Source: Aphanomyces cochlioides (Eukaryota > Oomycota > Saprolegniomycetes > Saprolegniales > Verrucalvaceae). From it: 64,000 nt of DNA. Within the stretch, counting starts at the first letter, position 1. Each line of letters starts with the position of its first letter. Location: assembly GCA_019828595.1 (NCBI GenBank), contig JAHQRK010000010.1:1612001-1676000 (forward strand), read 5' to 3'. The notes beneath the pieces were generated by a model, which saw nothing but the letters and a program-made list of their open reading frames with translations, did no database searches and was not told the origin of the DNA. Made by a program: the position numbers and the translations under genes. Below, piece by piece: positions 11,210 to 22,568 of this stretch.

Positions 11210-12569
11210 CTACATACTAACTAGTCTTCTTGTCTGCAAGAATTTACGTACGGCCTCATGCACGATGCCTAGCCGATTCTTTTCGCCAACTTGGGAAAAG
11301 GCTTGAAATTGAGCTAGCGGAATTGCATCAAAGAGTTCTTGACGAGGTTTGAATAACCGCTTGAGCATGCGAATGGCTTCATCAGTGACTTTGACTGCAT
11401 CAGATACTTGGACCAGACGGGTAATATTGCATTGACACACGATTGACAAGCTGCACGTATTCGATTCGTTCTGGTTTGGTGTGAATACTAACCTAACCAA
11501 GAGTTTTAGCAAATTCATTTTATGCTACAGGTCATAAATACCATCCAACAGAATCGTCCACAGCGTCACATTCGCTCCTCTTCTCTGTGGTTTCGTCGTC
11601 TGTAACTGAAACAACAACAATAACAACTCGTCCATGTTCGTCTTCGTAGCACTTTCGATCACATTCGAATGGAACATGATTCCCTCGATGAAGCCACCAT
11701 GGCTATGCTGGTAGATTGTGTTTTCATCCACTTGTTCCCATGTCTAGACAATTGTCGTCCACAACATTCGCGAATTTGTTCTACCTCAGTTTCACCTTCC
11801 ATCAAGTCGATTGGAGTCTGTTCTGACATCGCTGCCCAGAAATGTCGAGCTACTGTCTCAACTGGCGCCGCCAGAGGAATACAACTTGTGGACCGGAATA
11901 TAAACTGCTGGTTGGCGTGAGGAAACACGTCAACCTTGTATGTGCCTTCTGGAAGGCCAAGAGCTCCAGCTTGTACAAAAACTGTTTCTTGGCGCTGGTA
12001 TTCACGGTCGGCTATGCGGTGGATCGCAGCTATTCTGTCATCCATGGCGGCTGGTAGTGTTGTGTCGTTGTAAGTTAAAATTGCTGACAGAGCCTACACA
12101 AAGACATTTCCAGAGAAATTTGAAATAAAAGAACTCGCACCGTCGATCGTGGCGTCTTGAGTATGATTTTCTGCAATCGTTCGATGTATTCGCTTCGTTC
12201 TCGGACTGCGATGTGCAACTGAAGGTTTTCGTGGAGAGCTTTGTTCTTTTGCACACATTGGCTAAGTGCAGTGCGTTCCCACATTGACATACTTGAATTC
12301 AGTGTCGCTAGTCGTTTGGCATCTCGTAATTGAGCCTGGAGCTCTCATATTTCGTCTTTCAACTGGCATATTTCGCTCTTGGCTGTGCGTAGTCGAATGC
12401 GTTTGGTCTTTACAGGTCGCTTCGAACACACGAGAGCGCTCTGTTCAAGCAACATGGACGCTGCTGCATCCGTCTCTGTTCCACTCGGCTGCTCAAGGAT
12501 TAGATTGCAGACTGTAGTCCACATCTCGTCTTCGTTCTCACGAAGTTGCGTGGTGTCGACCGCAGCCAT
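11210..12569 (-). pseudogene. Family copy 4 (subtype A), one nonsense and one frameshift
   Basis: Exons 12569-12141, 12093-11785, 11743-11542 and 11491-11210 have GT-AG borders. Exon 1 contains EMWTTVCNLIL and the coil, but an in-frame TGA at 12345-12347 cuts it before ELQAQLRDAK. Exon 3 loses one base just before the K-Y/CYED motif, so the frame shifts after HSNVI. Exons 2 (AAIHRIADREYQRQ) and 4 (VFTPNQNES) are open. Both lesions are single events, so decay looks recent. Confidence 0.75.
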
Positions 12570-13496
12570 TTTCGTTGTTCGGTGTTTGACCCTTTGTCAG
12601 AAATTCTGACACCATGAATATTTACCTTAAATTGAGACATGCATATCAAAGTTCGGTTTATTGCTCATTCATATTTATCTTGAATAAAGTATAGACGGTG
12701 CTCTACTCCTCTTGACTGCCTGCTAAAGCCGACTTCATGCCGCGAGAGGCCGAATGCATTTGAGTGAAATAAAGCGCAAAATCACTGAAGCAGACTGAGA
12801 TTTGGATAATCGAACAACGAGGAATGCAGGCCAAAAGGAGAATCATTTCGGGGAATACAGAAGGATTCGACGCCTGCAGGCTCCCATTGATCATCTATTA
12901 GCATCCTTTTGGGTAAACACAAAGTTGTTTCCCTTGTTGGTCCTCACCGTTGAGTTTGAAACGTAGTAGAAGAGACGATCTAAATATTTGATTTGAGAGG
13001 AGGCTAAAGCTTTGATATGCTACAAAGTTACAGTGTCATAAAACGAGGCAACTTCATAGTTTGTTGTAGCTCTTCGATATGATCTTATAGCATTAAATAA
13101 TATCATATCGAAGACCTTGAACAAATTTTGTTCAATGGTCCATGCATTGAAATTCTTGAAAGCCCAGTCCATTCGCCAGACCGCCGTCGGATGAAGCATT
13201 TGTTTCGCTGACAAACAGCCAAAAACTGAAAGCCTTTTAAATTTTATAAGTCTGAATGTACAGAGTCCGATATCTTCTTTGAGATTCCACTGCCTAATGT
13301 GCAATTAGACGGCATTCATGACCAAACCGCACTTTCATGTTAATTATCTTACAAAATCCATCATGGTCTTGTGTAAACTCGCAAGGATATCTTGTTGTAC
13401 CGAAGAGAGACATCTCCTTCATAAAATTAAACCTTGTTAGATAAAATAATAACTAAATAGAATTGAAAGGTCATGCAAGACACTGCCATTTGACAT
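12570..13496. other. Intergenic between divergent family copies 4 and 5
   Basis: No recognisable gene; a 94-codon minus-strand frame at 13020-13304 has no detectable domain. The stretch should include promoters of copies 4 (minus) and 5 (plus). A perfect 13-bp hairpin lies at 13071-13114. Confidence 0.4.
13071..13114. repeat. Hairpin, 13-bp stem
   Basis: TCTTCGATATGAT at 13071-13083 pairs with its exact complement ending at 13114, with an 18-base AT-rich loop. Role unknown. Confidence 0.5.
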
Positions 13497-13732
13497 TTGT
13501 CCCAGCCTAAGATGGACATCCAACTCGGAAGCAGTGAAGCTGATATGTGGGCCGTTGTGTGCCAAATCCTGGACAAAGAGATGCCAAGACCTCCTGTGAT
13601 TGATTCTAGCAAAGTGTGGATGACTCTCTGTATGGAAAACCATTCAATACACGAGGCAGATGACGACAACAGGACAAACAAACGCCGGCGAATAAGCCGA
13701 AAGAAAGCCGAAGTAGTGACCCTGGAGGCAAC

Positions 13733-13997
13733 TGTAACCGGGTACACGCGCAGGAGGAAGGCTTAGGAAGCAGAGAGAAAGATGAAAAATGAATTAGCTT
13801 TATCCTGCCTAAAGCTAATGAATGCAGAGTCGAACAGGGCTTGTGAGCCAGTGAATATGAATGACCTAGAAGGCACCGAGCCAAAGGAATGGCAGAGAGC
13901 ACAGAGTGCTTCACATGCAGGAAATAAAGATGACATGCTACCAGCAGGCATGTCATGCCAAGGGTCAAAGAGCAAGTAACCGGAGTGTCCGGTTACA
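13733..13997 (-). repeat. Gypsy-A 3' LTR, complete
   Basis: 265 bp, TGTAACCGG...CCGGTTACA. The last 106 bp (13892-13997) are identical to 20132-20237. Confidence 0.9.
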
Positions 13998-14010
13998 CCT
14001 CCCCACACTC
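13998..14010 (-). other. Gypsy-A polypurine tract
   Basis: On the minus strand GAGTGTGGGGAGG abuts the 3' LTR, the normal position for priming plus-strand DNA synthesis. Confidence 0.75.
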
Positions 14011-14036
14011 AAAACAAAGCTCAGCGAGCTTTCAAA

Positions 14037-15711
14037 ATGGGAACGCAGGGATCACGTGAGAGGGAGACAGGTCAGCCAGGTATGGTAGTTGGAACGAGAG
14101 GCTTCGAAACGGCTCAACAGCCAAAACGGAAGAAACGTGCAAGCGGCACGGAGTTGGCAATGAACTTCATTGAGGAAGGCGAGGTGGACTACGAGAGTAC
14201 ACCAGAGGACGAACGTGCGGTGCTGAAAGCGCGCAAAGAAGAACGGATCGCAAAAGAGCGACAAGCGGCAAAAGTGCAAGCGCACCAAGAAACAAAGCAG
14301 GGCGATACTGAGCCAGAACCAGAGGCAAAAGTGGGCGCCGAGGAAGAAGAGGAGGAGGCCAAACCCGCCGTACAAAAGGTCAAGATCGAACAAGATGTTC
14401 TGCCAGCGTCTCGTGACAGTCCTGTCGACAAACAAACAAGATGGACGCCGCTACCAAGCGCAGGAGACATATATGTCGACGACCAAGACAAGCCAGTCAA
14501 GCATATTGCAGAGTCAAGATTCGCGTCGAAGGCACGCGAGATGCACAGTACAGAGGTGATCTTCACCAGCGATCCAAGGTGGATGATCAATGCTAACAGC
14601 AGCGATCTGGCGTCAGAAATCTTGCACTATCCAAGTTCAGTGGGTCATGCCATGACCGTGCAAGAACACCAATTCGTCCACAGCCAGCTTGGCATTTGGG
14701 AAGCGCAGGTCACCAAGAGCAAATTTTGCAAATGTATCCAATACTTGTGGGACCTGTGCCAAGCGAGCGGATGCGCTGTTACGATGCAGTCCAAGTGGAA
14801 AAAGGATCAAAGGACCAGCATTGCTGAAGGAAAGGCATGGCCTTATGTTCCATTGGCAACTCTGCCAGGTGAAAGTGTTGAGGAATATCTCATGTGCTTC
14901 GCGCTGTCGTACTTGAACCCACGCAAGGTTAATGACAATGTCGAGCCTCGATCTCCGCCAGAAACTGTGCCACAGTGGACAAATCGACTTGCGAATTTCG
15001 CGGAGCATCGCTGGCGTATGATTGCGAACGCGCAACATGGTGCAAGCTTTCGGCGTGTGGAGAAGTCTTCCGTCGTGAACGTCGCCGTAATGATTCGTAA
15101 GCTGCAAGCTCCATTGGTAAGGTTTCTCGAGCTTCTCTAGCTGATATCCATGTAGGCTCCGTATCGGCCGTTGCCGTCGATTGAGGTGGATGAAGACGGT
15201 ATTTCAATCCGTTCTGAGAATAGCGCCGGTCTACTAGGCGGGGAGCGGAACGGGGTCGTTCGCAAGTTGCGATGGATCGTTCTCAACGATCTCGAGTGGA
15301 GCATCCAGGCTACGTTTTGCCGAGCGGTGCGGCTCCGAATGCACCTGCGGCGTATGGATATGTCCATGTTGGACCAAGTCGTGTTGCACGATCGCCAAGT
15401 CGTGGTCGATCGGTGGATCGACAGCCATATCCTCGGACTCCTCCGGCAGCGGCTGCAGAACCTCTTGAGGTCCACATCTGCGAACGGATTTGCGCGTTGT
15501 GGAGTTGGAACTCCGAGTTCGTGAGTTGACAGGTGAGATTCATCGGCTTCGGAGAGATCAAAACGAGTATCCGTCCGTTCATGAGCTGGAGGATTATCTC
15601 CATGAATGGCAGTCGATGAAGCGGTCTTTTGCTGATATGCAGAATCATATTCGACGCTTGTGGGACTGGATGAAGAGCGAGCAGGCTAGAGGTCGCCACG
15701 ATCAGGCGTAG
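14037..15711 (+). CDS. Gypsy-A antisense gene (two exons, decayed second exon)
   Basis: Plus-strand gene between the 3' LTR and pol, opposite to gag-pol. Exon 1 (14037-15116, 360 codons, no stop) has a basic PKRKKR patch, an EEGEVDYESTP motif, an acidic Glu-rich stretch and a globular part with LWDLC, a KKDQRT segment, WPYVPLATLP and LANFAEHR. A GTAAGG...TGTAG intron follows (15117-15155, phase 0). Exon 2 (15156-15711) has a Pro/Ala/Ser-Arg-rich part and a coiled coil (VVELELRVRELTGEIHRL to WDWMKSEQ), but these lie in three successive frames, so one or two indels have broken it here. The Gypsy-B counterpart shares the exon structure and key motifs. No known function or family recognised. The end of exon 1 and most of exon 2 overlap the pol tail on the other strand. 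Confidence 0.65.
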
Positions 15712-16060
15712 CAGGTAAATACCTCTTGATCTTGCCAACATAGAATGTTGGATGGATTTGCCATTCAGTTGGAAGCTCCAACTTGTATACAGTGTTGCTA
15801 ATCTTCTTTGTGATAGGGAACGGGCCTAGCCAAGGTGGCTGCAATTTTGGGTTTCCTAGCGCCGTCTTGGGCACTACCGATGCACGTAGTAGGACTAAGT
15901 CGCCGACTGAATAAACATTTTTGTTTCCACGACTTGTCTTGTTGGCTTGCAAAGCTTGCTTTTCTTGAGCTGATGCGAGATTCTCGCGGACATGGAGGAG
16001 TAGGGACTTCCTGGATTCGATAAAGTGTTTTACACTGGCGATTGTGCGTGCAGGGATAGA

Positions 16061-16076
16061 TCCTCCCCCACTTAAA
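16061..16076 (-). other. Internal polypurine tract in Gypsy-A integrase region
   Basis: On the minus strand TTTAAGTGGGGGAGGA, close to the 3' polypurine tract sequence. Gypsy-B has an almost identical tract at the matching place (56187-56204). It could act as a central polypurine tract or simply encode GGG. Confidence 0.35.
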
Positions 16077-18062
16077 CGTGCAGCATCCACATTGATCGGA
16101 AGGCGCGGGTGCCGTAGATGTAGGACATAGAAAGGGGTATGGCCCGTTGAGGCTTGAACAGAGTTGTTGTACGCAAAGACAACATGGGAGAGCATCGTGC
16201 TCCATGTGCGCGGCTTGGATTGAGTGTAACTGCGAAGAACATCTTCGATAACGCGATTAGCGCGTTCAGACTGACCGTCAGTTTCAGGGTGGTCCGACGT
16301 GGACATGTCAAGGGTGGTGCCACAGAGCGCAAACAGCGCGGACCAGAACTTCGATGTAAAGCAAGGATCGCGGTCTGAAACGATAGAGGCTGGAAGCCCG
16401 AAGCGACAGAAAACATGGTCAAAGTAAAGTTGAGCCGACTCTTCGGCGGTAATGGTGTCGCGGCATGCGACTGCAATCAGATATTTGGACAACCTGTCAA
16501 CACAAGTCCAAATGCCGGTGCGACCGTGCTTGTCGCGTGGTAAGCCAAAGATAAAATCCATGCTGACCGAGGAGAAGACCTCGTCAGGTATTGGTAAAGG
16601 TGCCAAAGGGGCACGAGTGGCTGGGGAAACCTTGACGCCTTGGCAGATGTCACAATGCGCTACATAGCGCGATACGGCCTTGAATAGGCGGGGCCACCAG
16701 AATTGCCGTGCTACGGTAAGATAAGTCTTGTCGCGGCCAAAATGTCCTGCTGTTTGGGCGGCATGACAATCATGCAAAATGTCACGGCGAAGGGCTTCAT
16801 CTGCCGGAATGGCAAGGCGGCGTGGGCTGGAAGCCATCGTGTAATACACCAAGCCATCATGGACAGAAAAATTCTTTTGCGAGGATCGCTTCGGCGAAGT
16901 AGTGGAATCACATAACAGAGATAAAATCTCAGAAAGCCATTTGTCGGATGTGTAGGACGCACGCACACGGTCGTGAAGATTCGAGTGCACGTGTGATACA
17001 TGGTTCAAGCTTGTGTCATCTGATGTCGATGGACGACGGGAAAGAGCATCCGCAAGGACGTTTTGACGTCCAGGTTTGTATTCAACTGTGAAGTTGAACT
17101 CGGCAAAGAAGGCTAACCAGCGAGCCATGAGTTGGCTAATATGAGGAGACTTGACGGCTGTGCGTAAAGATGCATGGTCTGTGTAGACCACGAAAGGCTT
17201 GCTACCTAGGAGGTAGATTCGAAACTTCGTGAGGGCGTATTTCATACCTAGTAGCTCCAAGTCGTGGACAGGGTAGGCTTTTTCAGCCTTTTGGAGCTGG
17301 CGGGATTGATAGGACACAGGTCGGTCGCGACCATCCTCCCCCACTTGCATGAGGCAGCAGCCTATAGCCTTGGCAGAGGCATCACAAACGACCGAGAAGG
17401 GTCGAGAAAAGTCGGGTAGCGCCAGGACAGGCGCAGACACTAAGCTGTCTTTCACCGCGTTGAACGCGTCGTGGCAGTCTTGGGTCCAATCCCAAGGGGC
17501 GTCTTTGGCAAGTAAGGCCGATAAAGGTTGTGCCAGCGAGGCAAAATTTGCCGAGAACTTGTGTAGATACGTGGCTAGACCAAGCCAACAGCGCAACTCA
17601 GTTTGAGTAGACGGAACGGGACAGTCGCGAATGGTTTGGACCATTGCAGGGTCAGCGCGACAACCATTGATGCCAACAAAGTCACCCAGAACAAGAATTT
17701 CCTCGACACCAAACATACATTTGGCCAAGTTGGCATAGAGACCATTGTCCCGCAGGACGGCAAGGACTTGACGGAGATGATCACGATGGACCTCAAGGTC
17801 GGAGCGGGTGGTCGTGCGACGACTATGGATATAAATATCGTCGAAATAAGAGGGAGCAAAGGCTCGCAAAGGGCGAAGTTTCGCCGTCACCATGTTGCTG
17901 GCGCATTTGAAAGGCCTTGTGGCATAACGAGCCATTCCCAGAGCATGCCACTTGGAGTGAAGACAGCGGTCTTAGGAATATCCTGTGTACGCATCAGGAT
18001 CTGGTAGAACCCATCGCGCAAATCGACCGTGGAAAAGAGGGTACTACCCGCCATGCTGTCAA

Positions 18063-18212
18063 GTGAGCCACACACTCAAAATCGACGAACGAGGGAGAAA
18101 AGGCTCACGTCTGAGTCATTGCCATGGCGTCCATTGTTCACGCCTTCAACAAGTTGAATCAAGCCACGATACCGGCGCAAACGCCGATTCCGCGCAAGGA
18201 TGTCATCATTGA
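18063..18212. other. Micro-inversion inside the Gypsy-A reverse transcriptase
   Basis: The RT segment that should read IVHAFNKLNQA...PRKDVII on the minus strand instead reads on the plus strand at 18133-18210, between KKPNGSW and [10 protein letters not shown]. About 70 further bases (18063-18132) of non-RT sequence, bracketed by GTGAGCC and its complement, lie beside it. Confidence 0.8.
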
Positions 18213-19313
18213 ACCAGCTACCGTTGGGTTTCTTGACACAAAATGTCGGACTTGAGTGCGGCGAGTTGCTCTCGCGCACATGGCCTGCCTTCTTGCGGGG
18301 CGCAAAGAATGAGTCGATGAACTCGACCTGATCACGTGGCAATGGCCACTGGCGTGTAACGCAATACTTGGTCCCCGGGACCAAGTCAATCTCATGGCGG
18401 ATGCCTTTGTCACTAGGCAGGGCCGCTGGAACCTCGTCAGGGAATACATCCTTGTACTCCATCAATATGTCGTAGTACGGGCTAGTCTTGAGAGACTCCC
18501 ATATCGTTCGTGCTCGCTTGTCAGCATCGTCAAGGACATCCTTGTCCATCGTGGATGTCGTGTGGAGGGTTCCATCTTCTTCTACGCAGATAACCGCGAT
18601 ACTCAGCGGTTCTTGGGCATGCAGGAGTCGCGAAAAGGAGCGAAAGCTCATCTCCGGCAAAGCCACAATCTCATCTGCCCTGGTGGGCAGTTTTTCAAGG
18701 TCACAGGCTGACCGTATAAACTCATCAACCGACAACTTGTCGGGAACATCTTGCCTGTCTCGAGAGGGTGCACACTCTCGGAAATCGTACTCATCGATCG
18801 ACTCTTCTTCGTGGTCGTCGGAAAACTCTTCGGCGATTCGTTGATCATTCGCCGGCAAACCTTCAGGTTCGTTTGAAGGTGTATCCAAAGCTGGAATAGC
18901 TTGTTCTTCTCGTGGATGGTCCACAATGCCATCGCGTGTCCGTGTTGACGAAGGGTCAATACAAACCACAGCGAGTTCATTACTCTGCGCTGGGTTGGGC
19001 ACGTAGGAACGTGGAGATGGTGGCACCATCGTCTTCAGGCGCCAGTCAATAATGGGCTGATGGCGTTCGAGCCAACCCATTCCAAGGATCAAATCCCATC
19101 GGTCGTCAAGGTCCATAAGGAAGAATTCTTCCCTTGACGAAAAGTCACCAATCGATATTGGCAACGCGACAATTTGTCGTGGATTTGAAACAATCCGACC
19201 GTCTGCAAGTCGGATGCGTAGAGTGTCGTTAGGTTGAGCCTTGGACGTCGATACGCCTGTAGCTCGTGCAATAGTTGCGCGCCGCGCATAATTTTCAGAT
19301 GCGCCACTGTCTA

Positions 19314-20131
19314 TCAAGACACGGAGGGGTCGCTGAATCCAGGAACTGGAAGCAGGTAGGAGAGCATTTGGTGATGCTCACCTAGGCGGCACAAAGTGCC
19401 AGGGGCTAGATCAATATGTTCAGAGGGCGCGGTGTCGGACACCCATTGATCAACTTGCCCAGTAGGCCGCCCGGCGCCTACTGGGTTGTGAAGTTTACCC
19501 GGCGACGCGGAGGCGTTCCATGCGCACCATGCGCATTGGAAGCCTGTCGGCGGGGAGCAGTGCAGTTGCGGGAAATGTGTCCCGAACGCTGGCAGTTGTA
19601 ACAACGCACATTGCGTCTTTGACTTGAGTTGGGACGTTGACGAACAAAGTTGCGAGTTTCGCGATTGTTTGCTGTGCCGATTTGGCTAATTTCCATGTCG
19701 TAAGCGTCATGATGACCCGCAAATGAAGCCGCAGATTGCGAGTAATGCTCGCCAAGGGCAATCTTCAGTGCGTCAACCATATTCTCGGGCATTCAACGGA
19801 AGATTTCAAGTCGCGGAGGGCCATGGTTCAAACCATGCATGAAAACGTTGACGATCGCTCCTTCGGAGACTAGAGCCTTGTCAGGCAGGGAGAGCCAGTG
19901 GTTTTCCAGCTTCTGGGCAAACTCGCTGATTGTCAGTTTGCCTTGAGTGGCCTTCAAAAGTTGATGCATGTGGCGCACAGCTGCGTCCTTTGGCAAATAA
20001 GTTGCCTTCATGAGAGTGATAAATTTTGGCAGAGTGTCCATCGCAGGGGCATCGCGCATATAAGTGTTGACTGCCCGGGTATGGGCTTTGCCAGTAAGGC
20101 ATGATACAGCAAAAGCAACTTACTTGGTTCC
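19314..20131 (-). pseudogene. gag: Gypsy-A gag, 5'-truncated
   Basis: Minus-strand frame with CLTGKAHTRAV and MDTLPKFITLM capsid-like segments, an in-frame stop between EIFR and MPENM (near 19793), and one CCHC knuckle (CYNCQRSGHISRNC, about 19560-19610). The N-terminal half is missing because the coding sequence joins the LTR remnant at 20131/20132. Gag packages the element RNA in cytoplasmic particles. Confidence 0.75.
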
Positions 20132-20237
20132 GCAGAGAGCACAGAGTGCTTCACATGCAGGAAATAAAGATGACATGCTACCAGCAGGCATGTCATGCCA
20201 AGGGTCAAAGAGCAAGTAACCGGAGTGTCCGGTTACA
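20132..20237 (-). repeat. Gypsy-A 5' LTR remnant (106 bp)
   Basis: Identical to the last 106 bp of the 3' LTR on the plus-strand view. The other 159 bp, the primer-binding site and the start of gag are missing, yet the 5-bp target duplication is intact. Confidence 0.85.
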
Positions 20238-21555
20238 GCAACTATCCGCGAGCTTCAGACAAAGTTGCAAACAGGAAAACAACGTTTAGATGTGAAGTCG
20301 TCAAAGTCCTGGTGGGCTCGAGCTGCCGTCCAACAATTGCAAGACAGAAACAAATCCATTCAGGAAAATGCTCAACTCCAAGAAGCAATTCGTGAACGCA
20401 ATGAATATATACAGAACCTCCAAAAAATCCTTTTCAAGACGCCTCAATGGAAAGTGCTTCCAGAAATCACTGGCGAAATGAGCCTAAGTTGTCTACCTGC
20501 TGATCCTGTCCAACGAAGAACTGTAATCAACAATATTGCCAACTGGCACAAGTCACGTCGAGAGACCGCATTTATCCAAGCAGGTGTCTTTGGTTTGACT
20601 GAATATTTCCACAAGGGGGAGGTTGTCACACTTCAAAGCCAGCAATTGATGTTCCGTTCCGTGAAGAACATCGATATTCCAGCACACTTCTTGGCAGTGG
20701 CTCGATCGTCTTGGGAAGCGGTTTCCCATCCTCAGGCTCCCCAAACTATCGAAAACTCTGAAGATGTAACTTATCCACCCTCTGAATACACTGAATAATG
20801 CAGTCATGGAAACGAGTCGATGACAGCTTGGTTTATCATCATTGCAAGTGTATTCGATCCGATGGCTTGATGACTCAATCAAATCTTATTCGCAAGTATT
20901 CTGAAGATGCCAATTGCGCTGTGTTTACTGTGTTGTCTGTCGCCAAGGACATGCTGCTGGATGACAATGCTGAAACGGATGAGACTTGCGGCTGGTAATG
21001 CCCCTAGAAAATGCATCAAGGATTAATTTTTGTGTAGGCTGGGTTTTCAGCCAAACCCTGATGATTGCAATAAATGCCTCATGACAGTAGTGTTTCATTG
21101 TAACCTTTCTCGCTTTGTCGAGTGCGACCTCCCAGCCACTGCTATTTTTGACGACGTCTCAGCATCCTTACGACGGCAATTTATTTCACAAAAATGTATC
21201 TTTCAAGCTGTGCCACAGCTCTTGAAATTGACCCAACGGAGCTGTGAGGAGCATGTATCAATTCGCCGAGCTGTGAAACATGCGATTGACGAACTTCGGC
21301 AAAAGAAGCCAGCTGTTGCAACACCCATTTATTGATCATTCAATTTTTTTATTATGCAACCTTACGCCATCCTTGGATATCTGTAAGGAGGATAGGAAGA
21401 ATGAAATTACACTTCGTTGAAAGACAAATATGTTCACAAGGGAACTGCTTAGATATCAGCCGACTTGACGAAGTTCATGATGCAATTAAACCTCAGCAAT
21501 ATATTACTTGAGGCCAATAATAGTTTAAAAAACAATTGATACTACAATTGTTGTA

Positions 21556-22226
21556 CTACACCATTTGCCGGTTTAGTTCGTTTAACTTGCGATATATTTC
21601 GTATCATTTGCAATATATTTCGTATCACGTGCAATATATTTCATATGACTTGCATTTAATTTCGTGGCCCGCGACGAAAATCGATTTATATTTCGCATGA
21701 CGTGCATTATATTTCATACCTCTTGCATTTAATTTCGTATTTTTTAGCTTATATTTCGTGTCACGTGCATTTAAATTCGCAGAAAAGAGAAAAAGTACAT
21801 AGAAAAATTAACAAAAAATTGTTATCGAACTCATAAGAAATTGATGGACACTTCAATCGCCATATAAGTCAATGCGAGCATCAAGCAAGCTCAGCAGAGT
21901 TCATATACGCCTGCCAGTCGCGAATTCATAGCTCAAGCCAACACTGCAACACATGTAAAACTTCGTATCTCAATAGGACATTCAATAGATTTGGCATTAC
22001 TACGAATTTAAATGCACGTGATACGAAATATAAGCTAAAAAATACGAAATTAAATGCAAGAGGTATGAAATATAATGCACGTCATGCGAAATATAAATCG
22101 ATTTTCGTCGCGGGCCACGAAATTAAATGCAAGTCAAATGAAATATATTGCACGTGATACGAAATATATTGCAAACGATACGAAATATATCGCAAGTTAA
22201 ACGAACTAAACCGGCAAATGGTGTAG
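21556..22226. mobile_element. 670-bp foldback element, copy I
   Basis: Arms of about 230 bp (21556 to about 21780, and about 22005-22226) are inverted repeats beginning CTACACCATTTGCCGG, flanked by TA. Each arm is a ladder of degenerate units of the type ATATTTCGTATCACGTGC. The loop is non-coding. Copy II at 32758-33427 has the same length, with its loop in reverse orientation. Confidence 0.85.
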
Positions 22227-22568
22227 TACACAAAAAGCCTTTGAATGGGCAATAGACAAAATTTTAAGGTCAAACACAGTGGTAACCTCTTTTTCAATCA
22301 AAGTAATATTATGGCGCTGTGGGAAAGCAAAAGGCATCAAGATTCAAATACGTGCGTGCAGAGCTCTACAACAATGCCCTGCGAGCAAAAGCTTCACTTT
22401 TCTAAATTAATATATATGTATAGATAAAATGGGTGATACGACAATCCCATCCGACATGCGTTTCATTGGTTATTATTCAATTCAATCTACTGTAATCTAC
22501 TGTATTCAATTCAATCTACTGTAATCAACTGTCTGCACTGAACAAGACAATTCAAAGGCATGCATGAA
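22227..22568. other. Intergenic, no gene recognised
   Basis: AT-rich; contains a short direct repeat of TCAATCTACTGTAATC-like units near 22480-22530. It may include the 3' flank of the Crypton. Confidence 0.35.

Larger units (their letters stand above)
14929..19317 (-). pseudogene. pol: Gypsy-A pol: protease, RT, RNase H, integrase, linker, chromodomain
   Basis: Protease starts near 19317 with IDSGAS. RT runs through KKPNGSW (about 18213), is scrambled at 18063-18212, resumes at [11 protein letters not shown], loses about 8 bases and its frame near 17890 (after NAPAT), then has SYFDDIYIHSR. RNase H follows (VVCDASAKAIG, YTDHASL), then integrase with the zinc-binding H-H-C-C segment, the core (SMDFIFGLP, VSDRDP, SDHPETDGQSERANR) and the GPF/IKRYLP module, ending at a TAG at 15686-15688. 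A readable Ser-rich linker continues past it, and a chromodomain-like stretch (LKYRLHPP...PTWISAREA) occurs in another frame down to about 14929. Inactive copy. Confidence 0.85.
13733..20237 (-). mobile_element. Gypsy-A: chromodomain Ty3/Gypsy retrotransposon, 6.5 kb, rearranged
   Basis: Begins TGTAACCGG and ends CCGGTTACA. It is flanked by the 5-bp duplication GCAAC (13728-13732 and 20238-20242). gag-pol reads on the minus strand in the order gag, protease, RT, RNase H, integrase, linker, chromodomain. A second gene on the plus strand occupies the 3' side. The left (3') LTR is complete (265 bp). Only the last 106 bp of the right (5') LTR remain, identical to the left copy, and they join directly to the middle of gag. 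The RT carries a micro-inversion and a small deletion, so the copy is not autonomous. It lies in exon 1 of family copy 5, antisense to it. Confidence 0.9.
13512..21335 (+). pseudogene. Family copy 5 (subtype A), intact apart from a Gypsy insertion in exon 1
   Basis: Exon 1 begins MDIQLGSSEADMW at 13512 and is cut at 13732 by Gypsy-A. It resumes at 20243 in the correct frame (TIRELQTKL) and runs without an intron through the coil (ERNEYIQNLQK) and the exon-2 region (FIQAGVFG, MFRSV) to 20765. Exon 3 is 20804-20994 (SWKRVDDSLVYHH) and exon 4 is 21038-21335 (GFQPNPDD, RCLASLRRQF-like tail). Apart from the insertion I see no lesion. The intron found between coil and exon 2 in other copies is absent, as in copy 6. 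The start is placed at 13512 by analogy with copy 6; 13497 is also possible. Confidence 0.75.

Noticed and set aside
13020..13304. 94-codon minus-strand frame
   Set aside because: No domain, no family similarity, no splice or start context; treated as chance.
15310..15741. 143-codon minus-strand frame in Gypsy-A
   Set aside because: Complement of the antisense gene's exon 2 and in a different frame from the pol linker; no independent support.
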